Origin: Conexibacter arvalis
GTDB taxonomy: Bacteria; Actinomycetota; Thermoleophilia; Solirubrobacterales; Solirubrobacteraceae
Reading direction: 5' to 3'
NCBI RefSeq assembly: GCF_014199525.1
Contig: NZ_JACHNU010000009.1
Span: forward strand, 1 to 64,000
DNA length: 64,000 nt
The position numbers and the translations under genes are program-made. The notes beneath the pieces are model-generated. The model ran no database searches, was not told the DNA's origin, and saw only the letters and a program-made list of their open reading frames with translations. This document shows, piece by piece, positions 50,334 through 58,602 of the stretch; positions within the stretch are counted from its first letter, which is position 1, and each line of letters opens with the position of its first letter.

Positions 50334-51435
50334 GAGCGGCCTCCCGCGCCGGCACCGTCACCGGCGCGCCGCTGCGCGCCGACTCCGCCGCCGCCTCCAT
50401 CACCGCGACGCAGCGGACGCCCAGCTCGGCCGGTGCGCGGTCGCGCACGTCGCGTCCGAGGCAGAGGTCGATCAGCCGGCGCGTCGGCCCGACGTTGTCG
50501 TAGGCGCCGGCGCCGGGGCGCAGGTCGAGCGCCAGCGGCAGCCAGGTGCCGGCGCCGGGGACGACGGCGACGCGGTCGGGCGCGACGGCGACGTCGGCCC
50601 GCTCGCGCTCGAAGTCGATCGTCAGCGCGCCGTGCTCGCCGGCGAGCCGCACCTCCATCGCCTTGCGCCTCCCCCACGGCAGCCGCCCGTGCCCGGCGAA
50701 CGAGCCGACGACCCCGTCGGCGAACCGCACCGACAGCGACACGTCGAGGTCGGCGCCGTTGGGCAGCCTGACCATCCGCGCGAACACCTCCTCTGGCTCG
50801 CTGCGCACGAGCGACAGCGCGAGCGCCAGCCCGTGCGACAGCTGGCCGTAGAGATAGCCGCCGCCGGAGGCCGGGTCGGTCCAGGTGCGCGGGTCGGCCT
50901 CGAAGCGGTGGCCGCCGTGCTCGACGGTCCCGTAGCCCGACCGCCCGGCGAACAGCTCGGTCAGCGTCGAGGCCATGAACAGGTCGACCGATGCCAGTCG
51001 GCCGAGCAGGCCGGTCGCGACGACGTCGGCGGCCCACGTCGCGATCGGGTTGTCGTTCCAGCCGTGCGCGAGCGTCAGCGTGCGGTCGCAGTCGCGCGCG
51101 ACCGCCGCCAGCGCTCGCGCGTCGTGGAGCGTCACCGTCATCGGCTTCTCGACCAGCACGTGCGCGCCCGCGCGCAGGGCGGCCTCGGCGTGCTCGCGGT
51201 GGAGCGCGTTCGGCGAAGCGACGACGATCCCGTCGCAGCCGGCCGCCAACAGATCCGCGACCCGCTCGCTCGCGACGGCGAGCTCGAAGGCGCGCCGCAG
51301 CGCGTCCAGCTCGCGGCGCCCGCGCCGCACGACGCCGACCAGCTCGACGTCGGGCTGGTCGCGCAGGAACGGCAGGTAGAACTCGGCCGCCCAGTAGCCG
51401 GCGCCGACGATCCCGATCCGCGCCCGCCGGCTCAC
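50323..51435 (-). CDS. Gfo/Idh/MocA family oxidoreductase
   Basis: The 370-residue protein has an N-terminal Rossmann fold (ARIGIVGAGYWA, IVVASPNALH) and the EKPMTV motif with the conserved catalytic-site lysine, then a C-terminal alpha/beta domain (YGQLSHGLAL, VSLSVRFADGVVGSF). It would oxidise or reduce a sugar, inositol or related polyol with NAD(P). Gfo/Idh/MocA plus TIM-barrel isomerase is a frequent pair in inositol- and sugar-acid-type pathways. GTG 51435 overlaps the upstream gene by 4 bases. Confidence 0.9.
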   Translation of the reverse strand: MSRRARIGIVGAGYWAAEFYLPFLRDQPDVELVGVVRRGRRELDALRRAFELAVASERVADLLAAGCDGIVVASPNALHREHAEAALRAGAHVLVEKPMTVTLHDARALAAVARDCDRTLTLAHGWNDNPIATWAADVVATGLLGRLASVDLFMASTLTELFAGRSGYGTVEHGGHRFEADPRTWTDPASGGGYLYGQLSHGLALALSLVRSEPEEVFARMVRLPNGADLDVSLSVRFADGVVGSFAGHGRLPWGRRKAMEVRLAGEHGALTIDFERERADVAVAPDRVAVVPGAGTWLPLALDLRPGAGAYDNVGPTRRLIDLCLGRDVRDRAPAELGVRCVAVMEAAAESARSGAPVTVPAREAAHAG

Positions 51436-52958
51436 CGCGCCACGCTCCCCTCGGCCGCGGCGGGCGCGCCCTCCCCGCCGCCGGAGTCGATGCGGCTGCC
51501 GGCCCCCAGCTGATCCGCGCCGCGCCCGCGGCGCGACAGCTCCAGCGCGGCCTCGACCAGCAGCGCCGCCGCCTCCGGCGCGAACGGCGCCGCCTGGTCG
51601 TAGTGGCGCTGCGCAAGCGTCGGCTCATAGCCGCCGAACGGGTGCTCGCGCGCCGTCGCGACGTAGCCGACGACGTCGTTGGTGTAGCCGAGCGCGAAGG
51701 TGAAGTCGGCCTGCGAGCGCTCCTTCAGCTCCAGCCCCAGCTCGCAGAACGGCTCGCATGGCAGGCCGATCAGCTCGATCCCGCCGATCGCGATCCGCTG
51801 GACGGCGGTCGTCACCTCCTCGCCCGCGCTGCTGGCGTCGATCCGCGCGACCATCGCACGTGCCCAGTCGGCGTGGAACAGCGATGGGTTCCACTCCTCG
51901 CGCGGGCGCCCCTCGGCCCGCAGCCGCTCCACTCTCGCCTCCAGCTCGGCTGCGAGCGCCGCCATCTCCTCGCGGCTCGGCGGCTGCTTCAGCGGCAGGC
52001 GCACCTCCAGCTCGGCCGCCGCCAGCCGCGGCGCGGTCGGCGCCCCCTCCTGCACGGAGACCGGCTGCCGGCGCCACAGCGCGAACGGCACCGCCGACAT
52101 GAACGGCACCTGCCGCGGAGCCGTCGGCACCGCCTCGGCCCGCTCGCGCGCCTCCAGCGCCGCGAGCGCGATCCCCTCGCCGAAGCGCCGCTCGGGACCC
52201 GTGCGGTCGAAGAGCGCTTCCAGCGGCATCACGTTGCCGGCGCAGCCCTGCAGGAAGAGGCACTCGCCGCCGGTCCACGCCCGCACCCGCTCGCGCAGCG
52301 GTCCGACGAAGTCCGAGGATGCCTCCTGCACCTTGGGCCCGACGACCACCGGATGGGCGGCGTAGGCAACGACGGTCGCCAGCGCACGCCTGTCGGCGGC
52401 GTCGACGCGCAGCACGTCGACGTCGTGGTCGCAGGCCTCCTCCGGGTTCCAGCCGATGATCGTCGTGCCGCCGCTGCGCTGCCGGCGGTTGACGTTCAGC
52501 TCGCAGCGGCCGCGCGCGGCGGCGACCGCCGCCGGCGCCAGCCGCGCCGCCGCCTCGCCCGCGACCGCGGCGACGCGCTCGACCAGGCTCTCCGCGTAGG
52601 CGATCTCCTCCGGCCGCTCGGCCAGCTCGCCGCCAGCCTTCCGCAGCCCGGGTGCGAGCGGCATCGCGTGCGTGTGGCTGCTGTTGAGCAGGACTGCCTC
52701 GACCGCACAGCCGGCCGCGCGCGCCACCGCGGCGCGCATCCGCCGGCCCCAATCGCCGCGCGTCCAGGTGTAGTCGATGCCGACCAGCGCGACGCGCCGC
52801 GCGCCGTCGTCGAGCACGAGCGCCGTCGCCTCGCACGGCTCGCCGACGCCCTCGCTCGGCTGCCACCGCTTCAGGTAGCCCATCAGGTCCATGCCGGGCG
52901 GCGGCGCGATCGACGCCGACGCAGCCCCGGCCCGCAGGCCTTCCTCGCCGCCGCTCAT
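51432..52958 (-). CDS. Neutral/alkaline ceramidase-like hydrolase
   Basis: The 508-residue protein resembles the N-terminal catalytic domain of neutral ceramidases. Zinc-site segments are LNSSHTHAMP and VAYAAHPVVVG. ASSDFVGP recalls the family's nucleophile loop, and FLQGCAGNVMP the conserved Q-x-C-G-x-x-x-P segment. Unlike true ceramidases it has no signal peptide and lacks the long C-terminal domain, so it is cytoplasmic and probably cleaves a small amide, not ceramide. Within the operon it could deacylate an N-acylated sugar or polyol before deamination. This function is inference. It overlaps the ATPase stop by 4 bases. Confidence 0.78.
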   Translation of the reverse strand: MSGGEEGLRAGAASASIAPPPGMDLMGYLKRWQPSEGVGEPCEATALVLDDGARRVALVGIDYTWTRGDWGRRMRAAVARAAGCAVEAVLLNSSHTHAMPLAPGLRKAGGELAERPEEIAYAESLVERVAAVAGEAAARLAPAAVAAARGRCELNVNRRQRSGGTTIIGWNPEEACDHDVDVLRVDAADRRALATVVAYAAHPVVVGPKVQEASSDFVGPLRERVRAWTGGECLFLQGCAGNVMPLEALFDRTGPERRFGEGIALAALEARERAEAVPTAPRQVPFMSAVPFALWRRQPVSVQEGAPTAPRLAAAELEVRLPLKQPPSREEMAALAAELEARVERLRAEGRPREEWNPSLFHADWARAMVARIDASSAGEEVTTAVQRIAIGGIELIGLPCEPFCELGLELKERSQADFTFALGYTNDVVGYVATAREHPFGGYEPTLAQRHYDQAAPFAPEAAALLVEAALELSRRGRGADQLGAGSRIDSGGGEGAPAAAEGSVAR

Positions 52959-53731
52959 GCCGCCTCGCCCTCCTCGTAGCCGGCCATCAGCGCGATCAGC
53001 CGGTCCTGTCTCAGCTCGGCCGCCGTCATGTCGGCGACCTTGCGGCCGTGGCGCAGGACGACGACGCGGTCGGCGACCTCCATCACGTGGGGCATGATGT
53101 GGGTGATCAGCACGACGCCGACGCCGCTCTGCGCGATCCGTCTGGCGACCTGCAGGACCGCCTCCGACTGTCTGACGCCGAGCGCCGCCGTCGGCTCGTC
53201 CATGAACAGCACGTCGGTAGCCCACGACGCGGCGCGCGCGACGGCGACGCCCTGCTGCTGGCCGCCCGACATGCGGCCGACCGGCGTGCCGGTCAGCGCC
53301 GGCAGCCGCACGCCGAGTCTGCTCAGCTGGTCGGTCGCGCGGCGCGTCATCTCGCGCCGGTCGAGGATCCCCAACGGCTTCAGCAGCCCGCCGCGGACGA
53401 TCTCGCGCCCAAGGTAGAGGTTGGCGATCACGTCGCGATTGGGCGCGAGCGCGAGGTCCTGGTAGGTCGTCTCGATCCCGCGCTCGCGCGCGTCGTGGGG
53501 GCCGTGGAGCTGGATCGCTCTGCCGCGGTGGACGATCTCGCCGGCGTCCGGGCGGATCGCGCCCGACAGCATCTTCACCAGCGTCGACTTGCCGGCCCCG
53601 TTGTCGCCGACCAGCGCCATCACCTCGCCGCGGCGGATCTCCAGGTCCATCCCGGCGGCGGCGACGACCGGCCCGTAGTGCTTTCGCAGGCCGCGGGCCT
53701 CCAGCACGACCTCCCCTGCTGCGGTGCTCAT
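52955..53731 (-). CDS. Sugar ABC transporter ATPase, single-domain
   Basis: The 258-residue ATPase is close to the FrcA/XylG half-size group of the ribose-type importers. It shows Walker A GDNGAGKST, Q-loop TYQDLALAPNRDV, the signature MSGGQQQGVAVARA and Walker B VLFMDEPTAALG, with the switch His in LITHIM. Only one nucleotide-binding domain is present, unlike the double-domain RbsA. It pairs with the permease and binding protein upstream. Its ATG overlaps the permease stop by 4 bases. Confidence 0.93.
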   Translation of the reverse strand: MSTAAGEVVLEARGLRKHYGPVVAAAGMDLEIRRGEVMALVGDNGAGKSTLVKMLSGAIRPDAGEIVHRGRAIQLHGPHDARERGIETTYQDLALAPNRDVIANLYLGREIVRGGLLKPLGILDRREMTRRATDQLSRLGVRLPALTGTPVGRMSGGQQQGVAVARAASWATDVLFMDEPTAALGVRQSEAVLQVARRIAQSGVGVVLITHIMPHVMEVADRVVVLRHGRKVADMTAAELRQDRLIALMAGYEEGEAA

Positions 53732-54738
53732 CGCGTCTCCTTGCGCTTGCGGCGGACCTCGTCGAAGACGACGGCGATCAGCAGCGCCGTGCCCTGCACG
53801 ATCATCTGCCAGTAGGAGGGCGCCGACAGCAGCGTCAGGCCGTTGTTGATGACGCCGAGCAGCAGCACGCCCAGCAGCGTCCCGACGACGGTGCCGCGGC
53901 CGCCCATCAGCGCGGTGCCCCCAAGGATCACGGCGGCCAGCACGGTCAGCTCGATCCCTTGGCCGGCGATCGGGATCGCCGCGCCGGAGATGCCGATCAG
54001 CAGGACGCCGGCGACCGCCGCCGACAGCGCCGACAGGACGTAGACCAGGATCCGCGTGCGGTCGACGCGGACGCCCGCGAGCCGGGCCGCCGCGAGGTTG
54101 CCGCCGATCGCGTAGACGTTGGAGCCGAAGCGCGTGAAGCGCAGCAGGCAGAAGGCGAGCAGGAACATCCCCGCGAGCACGTAGACCGGCAGCGGGATCC
54201 CGAGCAGTCTGTCGCTGCCGAGCGCGACGATCGTCGGGTCGTCGACCGGCGTCGACTTCGCGCCGCCGCCGCTCCACGCGTAGGTGATGCCGCGGAACGC
54301 GAACTGCGTCCCGATCGTGACGATGAACGGGTTGATCCCGACGCCGACGATCAGCAGGCCGTTGACGAGCCCGCAGCCGGCGCCGACGACGAGCGCGAAT
54401 GCGATCGCGGCGCCGGCGGTGTAGCCGGCGTCGAGCGCGGTCGCCATCGCCCAACCCGCGAGCACCAGCACCGCGCCGAGCGACAGGTCCAGGCCGCCGC
54501 CGATCAGCACGATCGTCGTGAACGCGGCCATCACGCCGGAGACCGCGACGGCGGTGCCGATGTTGGCGAAGTTCTCGCCCTGGAGGAAGTACGGGCTCTG
54601 CATGCTGATGATCACGCAGGCGACGACGAGCATGCCCGACAGGCCGAGCTGCTCGGGCGCGACGCGTCCGAGCAGTGCTCGGACGCGCCCGCCGTCACGG
54701 GTATCCGGAGCGTTGCCCGGATAGGTGGAGGCTTCCAT
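53728..54738 (-). CDS. Sugar ABC transporter permease (RbsC type)
   Basis: The 336-residue membrane protein has eight to ten hydrophobic segments and typical RbsC signatures: IVLIGGGLDLSLGAVLVLAG, FIVTIGTQFAFRGI, FGSNVYAIGGNLAAARLAGV and the AAVILGGTALMGGRGTVVGT loop that contacts the ATPase. It would form a homodimeric channel for a monosaccharide or related polyol. Its stop overlaps the ATPase start. It begins 24 bases after the binding-protein stop. Confidence 0.93.
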   Translation of the reverse strand: MEASTYPGNAPDTRDGGRVRALLGRVAPEQLGLSGMLVVACVIISMQSPYFLQGENFANIGTAVAVSGVMAAFTTIVLIGGGLDLSLGAVLVLAGWAMATALDAGYTAGAAIAFALVVGAGCGLVNGLLIVGVGINPFIVTIGTQFAFRGITYAWSGGGAKSTPVDDPTIVALGSDRLLGIPLPVYVLAGMFLLAFCLLRFTRFGSNVYAIGGNLAAARLAGVRVDRTRILVYVLSALSAAVAGVLLIGISGAAIPIAGQGIELTVLAAVILGGTALMGGRGTVVGTLLGVLLLGVINNGLTLLSAPSYWQMIVQGTALLIAVVFDEVRRKRKETR

Positions 54739-54762
54739 CGGTTTCCCTCAGACCGTCCGTCG

Positions 54763-55908
54763 CTAGCCGTGGATGACGCCCGGCGCCATGTAGACCTGCT
54801 CGGGCACCGGGTTGCCGGCGGCGATGTCGGCCGCCAGCGGGATCAGCAGCTCGCCGCGGCGCTCCGGATACTGCGTCACGTCGCCGACGAAGATCGGGTC
54901 GCCCTCCTCGATCAGCTTCAGGTTGGGCGGGTCGGCGTCGATGCCGACGAGCGCCGCGTTCTCCCCCATGCCCTTCGTCTTCAGCGCCGTGTGCATGCCG
55001 AGCGCGCGCATGTCGTTGATCGCGTTGCCGACGACGTGCTTGGCCTGCGGGTGCGCGGTCAGCCAGTCGGTCATTCTCTGGCGCGCCTGCTCGGAGCCCT
55101 GCTGCGTCTGGCAGTTGAGCATCTCGTAGTTGTCGGCGGGGATCTCCGGGAACTGCGCTCTGATCCCTCTGTGGAAGTAGGCGACGCGGTCGTAGGGCGT
55201 GCCGGCGTCGGTGCCGACGTCGGCGTCGGCGCAGGAGACGACCCACGTCTCGGCGAGGTCCCAGCCGCGCTCTCTGATCACGGTGCCCGCGTACTCCGCC
55301 GCGACGGTCCCCATGTCACCCTGGCGGACGCCGAAGAAGACGGTGTTCTCCGGCGGCGCGAGGTCGAGCACGACCGTCGGCAGGCAGGCCCCCGAGAACG
55401 TCTTCATGATCTGCGGGTAGAGGTTGGCGATCACGTTCATGCTGAGCACCGCGTCGGGCTTCAGCTGCGCGACCGCCTTCGCGACGTTGATCGGCTCGCT
55501 CGTGCTCGGGTACTTGTTGTCGAACAGCTTGAGCTCGGCGCCCGTTCTGCCGGCGACCGCCTGCACGCCTCTGTTCTGCTTGACGTCGAACGGCAGCTCG
55601 GTCGTCTCGGGGGTGTAGGCGATCGTCACGCCCTGCGCGTCGGCCGCGGCCGACGGGTCCCACTGCTGCGGGTGGTCGGAGGCCGGCTCGAACGAGCAGC
55701 TCTCTCTGTTCCAGGCGACCCATCTCTCCGGCGTGCCGGCCAGTCTCGGCGCACCTGACTCACCGGCGCCCTGCTGCTCGGTCGTGACCGCCGGCGTCGT
55801 GCCGGCGGCCGCCGTCTCGGGCTCGTCGTCCTTCTTGACCCCGCAAGCTGCCAACGTCATGCACGCCAGCGCGGCAGCGCCCGCGCCGAACAACGTCTCT
55901 CGCTTCAT
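54763..55908 (-). CDS. Periplasmic-type sugar-binding lipoprotein
   Basis: The 381-residue protein has a lipoprotein signal with the lipobox TLAAC (Cys at about residue 22), a Glu/Thr/Ala-rich linker, and a two-lobed domain of the ribose-binding (Peripla_BP_4) class. Seen are TIAYTPETTELPFDV, LKPDAVLSMNVIA, RGWDLAETWVVS and AALVGIDADPPNL. Two cysteines each side of the cleft region could form disulphides. A GGAGAG Shine-Dalgarno sequence lies 7 bases before the ATG. It confers the specificity of the importer, but the ligand cannot be named. An inverted repeat in the 53-base gap upstream may raise its expression relative to the enzymes. Confidence 0.88.
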   Translation of the reverse strand: MKRETLFGAGAAALACMTLAACGVKKDDEPETAAAGTTPAVTTEQQGAGESGAPRLAGTPERWVAWNRESCSFEPASDHPQQWDPSAAADAQGVTIAYTPETTELPFDVKQNRGVQAVAGRTGAELKLFDNKYPSTSEPINVAKAVAQLKPDAVLSMNVIANLYPQIMKTFSGACLPTVVLDLAPPENTVFFGVRQGDMGTVAAEYAGTVIRERGWDLAETWVVSCADADVGTDAGTPYDRVAYFHRGIRAQFPEIPADNYEMLNCQTQQGSEQARQRMTDWLTAHPQAKHVVGNAINDMRALGMHTALKTKGMGENAALVGIDADPPNLKLIEEGDPIFVGDVTQYPERRGELLIPLAADIAAGNPVPEQVYMAPGVIHG

Positions 55909-55930
55909 CTTCTCTCCGTTCTCTCACAGT

Positions 55931-55953
55931 GCAGACGCGCAGTGACGGTCTGC
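55931..55953 (-). repeat. Short inverted repeat before the binding-protein gene
   Basis: GCAGAC (55931-55936) and GTCTGC (55948-55953) flank an 11-base loop between the dehydratase stop and the binding-protein start. In sugar transport operons such stems often protect the binding-protein mRNA segment. That role is only inferred here. Confidence 0.35.
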
Positions 55954-55961
55954 GCTCTCAC

Positions 55962-57173
55962 TCAATTGAGTTCGAGCAGCTCCTGCAGCCGGGCGTCGTC
56001 GAGCGTCACGCCGAGCCCCGGCCCACGCTTGAGCCGGATCGTCCCGTGGTGGGCCCGCGGCTCGTCGGGAAACAGCATCCACCACACCTGGTCCTCGTCG
56101 AATCTGCCGTCGTCCCCCGGCGGCGGCATGTACTCGACCATCGGCGTCGCGAAGCTCGCGGCGGCGACCTGGAGGTTGTGCGCGACCCCGAGGTGCGGGA
56201 TCACGTCGAGTCCGAACGTCTCCCCCAGCGCCCACACCCGGCGCGCCTCGGTGATCCCGCCGAGGCGGTTGACGTCCGGTTGCAGCACGTCGACCGCGCC
56301 CGCGGTCACGAGGTCGCGGAAGCCGAAGCGGGTCGCCTCGTGCTCGCCCGCGGCGATCGGCGTGTCGACCGCCGCGCGCACCCGTGCGAGGCCCGGGATC
56401 TCGTCCGGCATCACCGGCTCCTCGACCCAGCGCAGGCGGATGCCCGCGTCCTCGATCGCGCGGATGCAGCGGATCGCGTAGCCGGCGTCCCAGCCCATGT
56501 AGGCGTCGGCCATCTGCTCGACGCCGGGCCCGATCGCGTCGGCGACCGTCTTGACCAGCTCGACGTTGCGGCGGATCCCGTCGCGGCCGTCGGAGGGCCC
56601 GTATGCGAGCCGCTGCTTGACGGCGCCGAAGCCCTGCTCGACGTAGCCGCGCGCCTCGGCGGCGAGCGCGTCGAGGTCGTCGGTGGCGTAGAGGCGGCTG
56701 GCGTAGGCGGGGATCTCGCTGCGGACCGCGCCGCCGAGCAGCTCGTGCAGCGGCCGCTCCAACTGCCGCGCGTGCAGGTCCCACAGCGCGACGTCGAGCG
56801 CGCTGATCGCGTGCATCACGACGCCGCGGCGGCCGACGTTGACCGTCGCGCGGAACATCGTCTCCCACAGGCGGTTGACCTCGGCCGGCCGCGCGCCGAG
56901 CACGACCGGCGCGAGCTGCTCGATCACCGGGACGGTCGCCGGACTGCCGAAGCCGGCGGTGCCGACCCCTTCTCGGCCGTCGGCGTCCTCGAGCCGCACG
57001 ACGACCGCCCAGCTCGCCGCGGGCGGCAGGCCGGCGGTCGCGTCGCCGCGCAGCAGCCGCTCGGCGCCCTCGATCCCGGTCAGCGGCGTCACGAGCGGCC
57101 GCGGCCCGCCGAGCACCGGCGGCTCGCCGGCCGGCAGCATCGCGACGCGCACGCGCACGATCGGGCTGCTCAT
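55962..57173 (-). CDS. Enolase-superfamily sugar-acid dehydratase
   Basis: The 403-residue protein has the mandelate racemase/muconate lactonising enzyme fold: an N-terminal capping domain to about residue 140, then a barrel. Active-site segments are AVKQRL (K-x-R), the metal ligands in MADAYMGWD, LRWVEEP and AAGEHEAT, DVLQPDVNRLGG, and PHLGVAH with the probable acid/base His. It is closest in feel to L-rhamnonate dehydratase and related acid-sugar dehydratases, which dehydrate an aldonate to a 2-keto-3-deoxy acid. The link with a secreted alpha-L-rhamnosidase supports that guess, but the exact substrate is not fixed. ATG 57173 overlaps the aminotransferase stop. Confidence 0.87.
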   Translation of the reverse strand: MSSPIVRVRVAMLPAGEPPVLGGPRPLVTPLTGIEGAERLLRGDATAGLPPAASWAVVVRLEDADGREGVGTAGFGSPATVPVIEQLAPVVLGARPAEVNRLWETMFRATVNVGRRGVVMHAISALDVALWDLHARQLERPLHELLGGAVRSEIPAYASRLYATDDLDALAAEARGYVEQGFGAVKQRLAYGPSDGRDGIRRNVELVKTVADAIGPGVEQMADAYMGWDAGYAIRCIRAIEDAGIRLRWVEEPVMPDEIPGLARVRAAVDTPIAAGEHEATRFGFRDLVTAGAVDVLQPDVNRLGGITEARRVWALGETFGLDVIPHLGVAHNLQVAAASFATPMVEYMPPPGDDGRFDEDQVWWMLFPDEPRAHHGTIRLKRGPGLGVTLDDARLQELLELN

Positions 57174-58498
57174 GCGAGCACGCCCTCCTCGGCCAGCTCG
57201 CGCAGGACCTCCTCGGCGACCTCCAGCGTGCGGTCGACGTCCTCCTCGGTGTGCGCGTCGGAGACGTGGTTGCGCTTGAGGCTGAGCGGCAGCATCAGGA
57301 TCCCGCGCTCGGTCATCCGCCGGTGGAAGGCGACGTAGGCGGCGTCGTCGTTGCGCATCAGGTCGCGATAGCCCCGGATCGGGCCGTCCATGAAGTAGAG
57401 GCAGAAGACCGACCCGAAGCCGGCCGCGGTCGCCGCGATCCCCAGCTCGTCGGCGATCCGCTGCAGGCCCTCGCGCATGCGCGCGCCGAGCGCGTGGACG
57501 CGCGGGTAGAAGTCGTCGCCGTGGTCGCGCAGGTGGGTCATGGTCGCGACCGCCGCCGCCATCCCGACGGCGTGGCCGTTGAAGGTGCCGGCGACGACGA
57601 CGTCGCCGCCCGCGGAGCTGAACCGCTCCATCAGCTCGCGGCGGCCGCCGATGCCGGCGACGGGATAGCCGTTGGCGATCCCCTTGCCGAAGGTCGTCAG
57701 GTCGGGCTCCAGCTCCAGCACCGCCTGGTAGCCGCCGAGCCCGTGGCGGAAGCCGGTGATCACCTCGTCGCAGATCAGCAGCGCGCCTTCGCGGCGGGTC
57801 AGCTCGCGCAGGCCGTCGGAGAACTCGCGCGTCGGCAGCAGCGCGCCGACGTTGTGCGGGATCGCCTCGAAGATGACGGCGGCGATCTGCTCGGGGTACT
57901 CGTCGAACAGCGCCTGCACCGAGCCGACGTCGTTGTACTCGGCGATCAGCGTCGCCGCGAAGGCGTCGGGCAGGATTCCGGCGGAGAGCGGGTCGAGCTT
58001 GTAGGCCCGCTCCGGCGGCGAGATCACGTTGCGCGCGACGGCGTCGTGCCAGCCGTGGAAGTTGCCCTGGAACTTGACGACGTAGCGGCGCCCGGTGATC
58101 GCGCGGGCGAGGCGGACCGCCTGCAGCGTCGCCTCGGTGCCGGTGTTGGTCGCCAGCGACGTGTCGACCGACGCGATCGACTCGCAGACCAGCCGCCCGT
58201 ACTCGACCTCCAGCTCGGTGACCCCGTAGCCGGTCAGGTCGATGCGGCCGATCGTCTCGCGCACCGGCTCGTCGACGCGCGGGTCGCAGTGGCCGAGCAG
58301 GATCGCGCCGAAGGCGGCGTGGTAGTCGAGGTACTCGCGCCCGTCGGCGTCCCACATCCGTGCGCCCTCGGCCCGCGTGAACGCCCACGGCGCGCCGACC
58401 GCCCGCGTCGCCGAGTTCACCCCGCCGGGGATGACCGCGCACGCGGCATCGAAGATCGCACGGCTCGCCGAGCCGACGTCGGTCGCTCCTTCGCCCAT
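57170..58498 (-). CDS. Class III aminotransferase, glutamate-1-semialdehyde aminomutase-like
   Basis: The 442-residue PLP enzyme resembles the HemL-like branch of class III aminotransferases. It has PGGVNSATRAVG, NTGTEATLQAVRLARA, FQGNFHGWHDAV, the LLICDEVITGFRHG aspartate and the PLP lysine in TFGKGIANGYPVAG. It is not likely to be HemL: it heads a sugar-uptake operon and is under IclR-type control. It probably moves an amino group between glutamate/2-oxoglutarate and a sugar-derived aldehyde or keto acid, or isomerises an amino compound. AAGGAG precedes the ATG at 58498 by 8 bases. The 104-base region upstream holds a clear palindromic operator. Confidence 0.9.
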   Translation of the reverse strand: MGEGATDVGSASRAIFDAACAVIPGGVNSATRAVGAPWAFTRAEGARMWDADGREYLDYHAAFGAILLGHCDPRVDEPVRETIGRIDLTGYGVTELEVEYGRLVCESIASVDTSLATNTGTEATLQAVRLARAITGRRYVVKFQGNFHGWHDAVARNVISPPERAYKLDPLSAGILPDAFAATLIAEYNDVGSVQALFDEYPEQIAAVIFEAIPHNVGALLPTREFSDGLRELTRREGALLICDEVITGFRHGLGGYQAVLELEPDLTTFGKGIANGYPVAGIGGRRELMERFSSAGGDVVVAGTFNGHAVGMAAAVATMTHLRDHGDDFYPRVHALGARMREGLQRIADELGIAATAAGFGSVFCLYFMDGPIRGYRDLMRNDDAAYVAFHRRMTERGILMLPLSLKRNHVSDAHTEEDVDRTLEVAEEVLRELAEEGVLA

Positions 58499-58545
58499 CC
58501 TGCTCTCCTTGCTCTCCTGATGCCGTCGGCTCGACGGCGACCACT

Positions 58546-58578
58546 CGCGGAACGACATGGAACGTCGTTCCGCGTTAA
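58546..58578. promoter_or_regulatory. Palindromic operator upstream of the aminotransferase operon (IclR candidate)
   Basis: An 11-base perfect inverted repeat (CGCGGAACGAC at 58546-58556, complement at 58564-58574) contains a second 13-base palindrome, GGAACGTCGTTCC (58559-58571). IclR-type proteins bind GGAAC/GTTCC-type palindromes, and iclR lies directly upstream. On the minus strand TTAACG (58573-58578) precedes it in the place of a -35. The same arrangement occurs before the rhamnosidase gene. Confidence 0.75.
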
Positions 58579-58602
58579 CCGTAGGGGAGCGAGGGGACGG
58601 CG

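Noticed and set aside
57170-58498. Naming the aminotransferase hemL
   Set aside because: Operon context with sugar uptake and IclR control argues against tetrapyrrole synthesis, so I leave it without a symbol.
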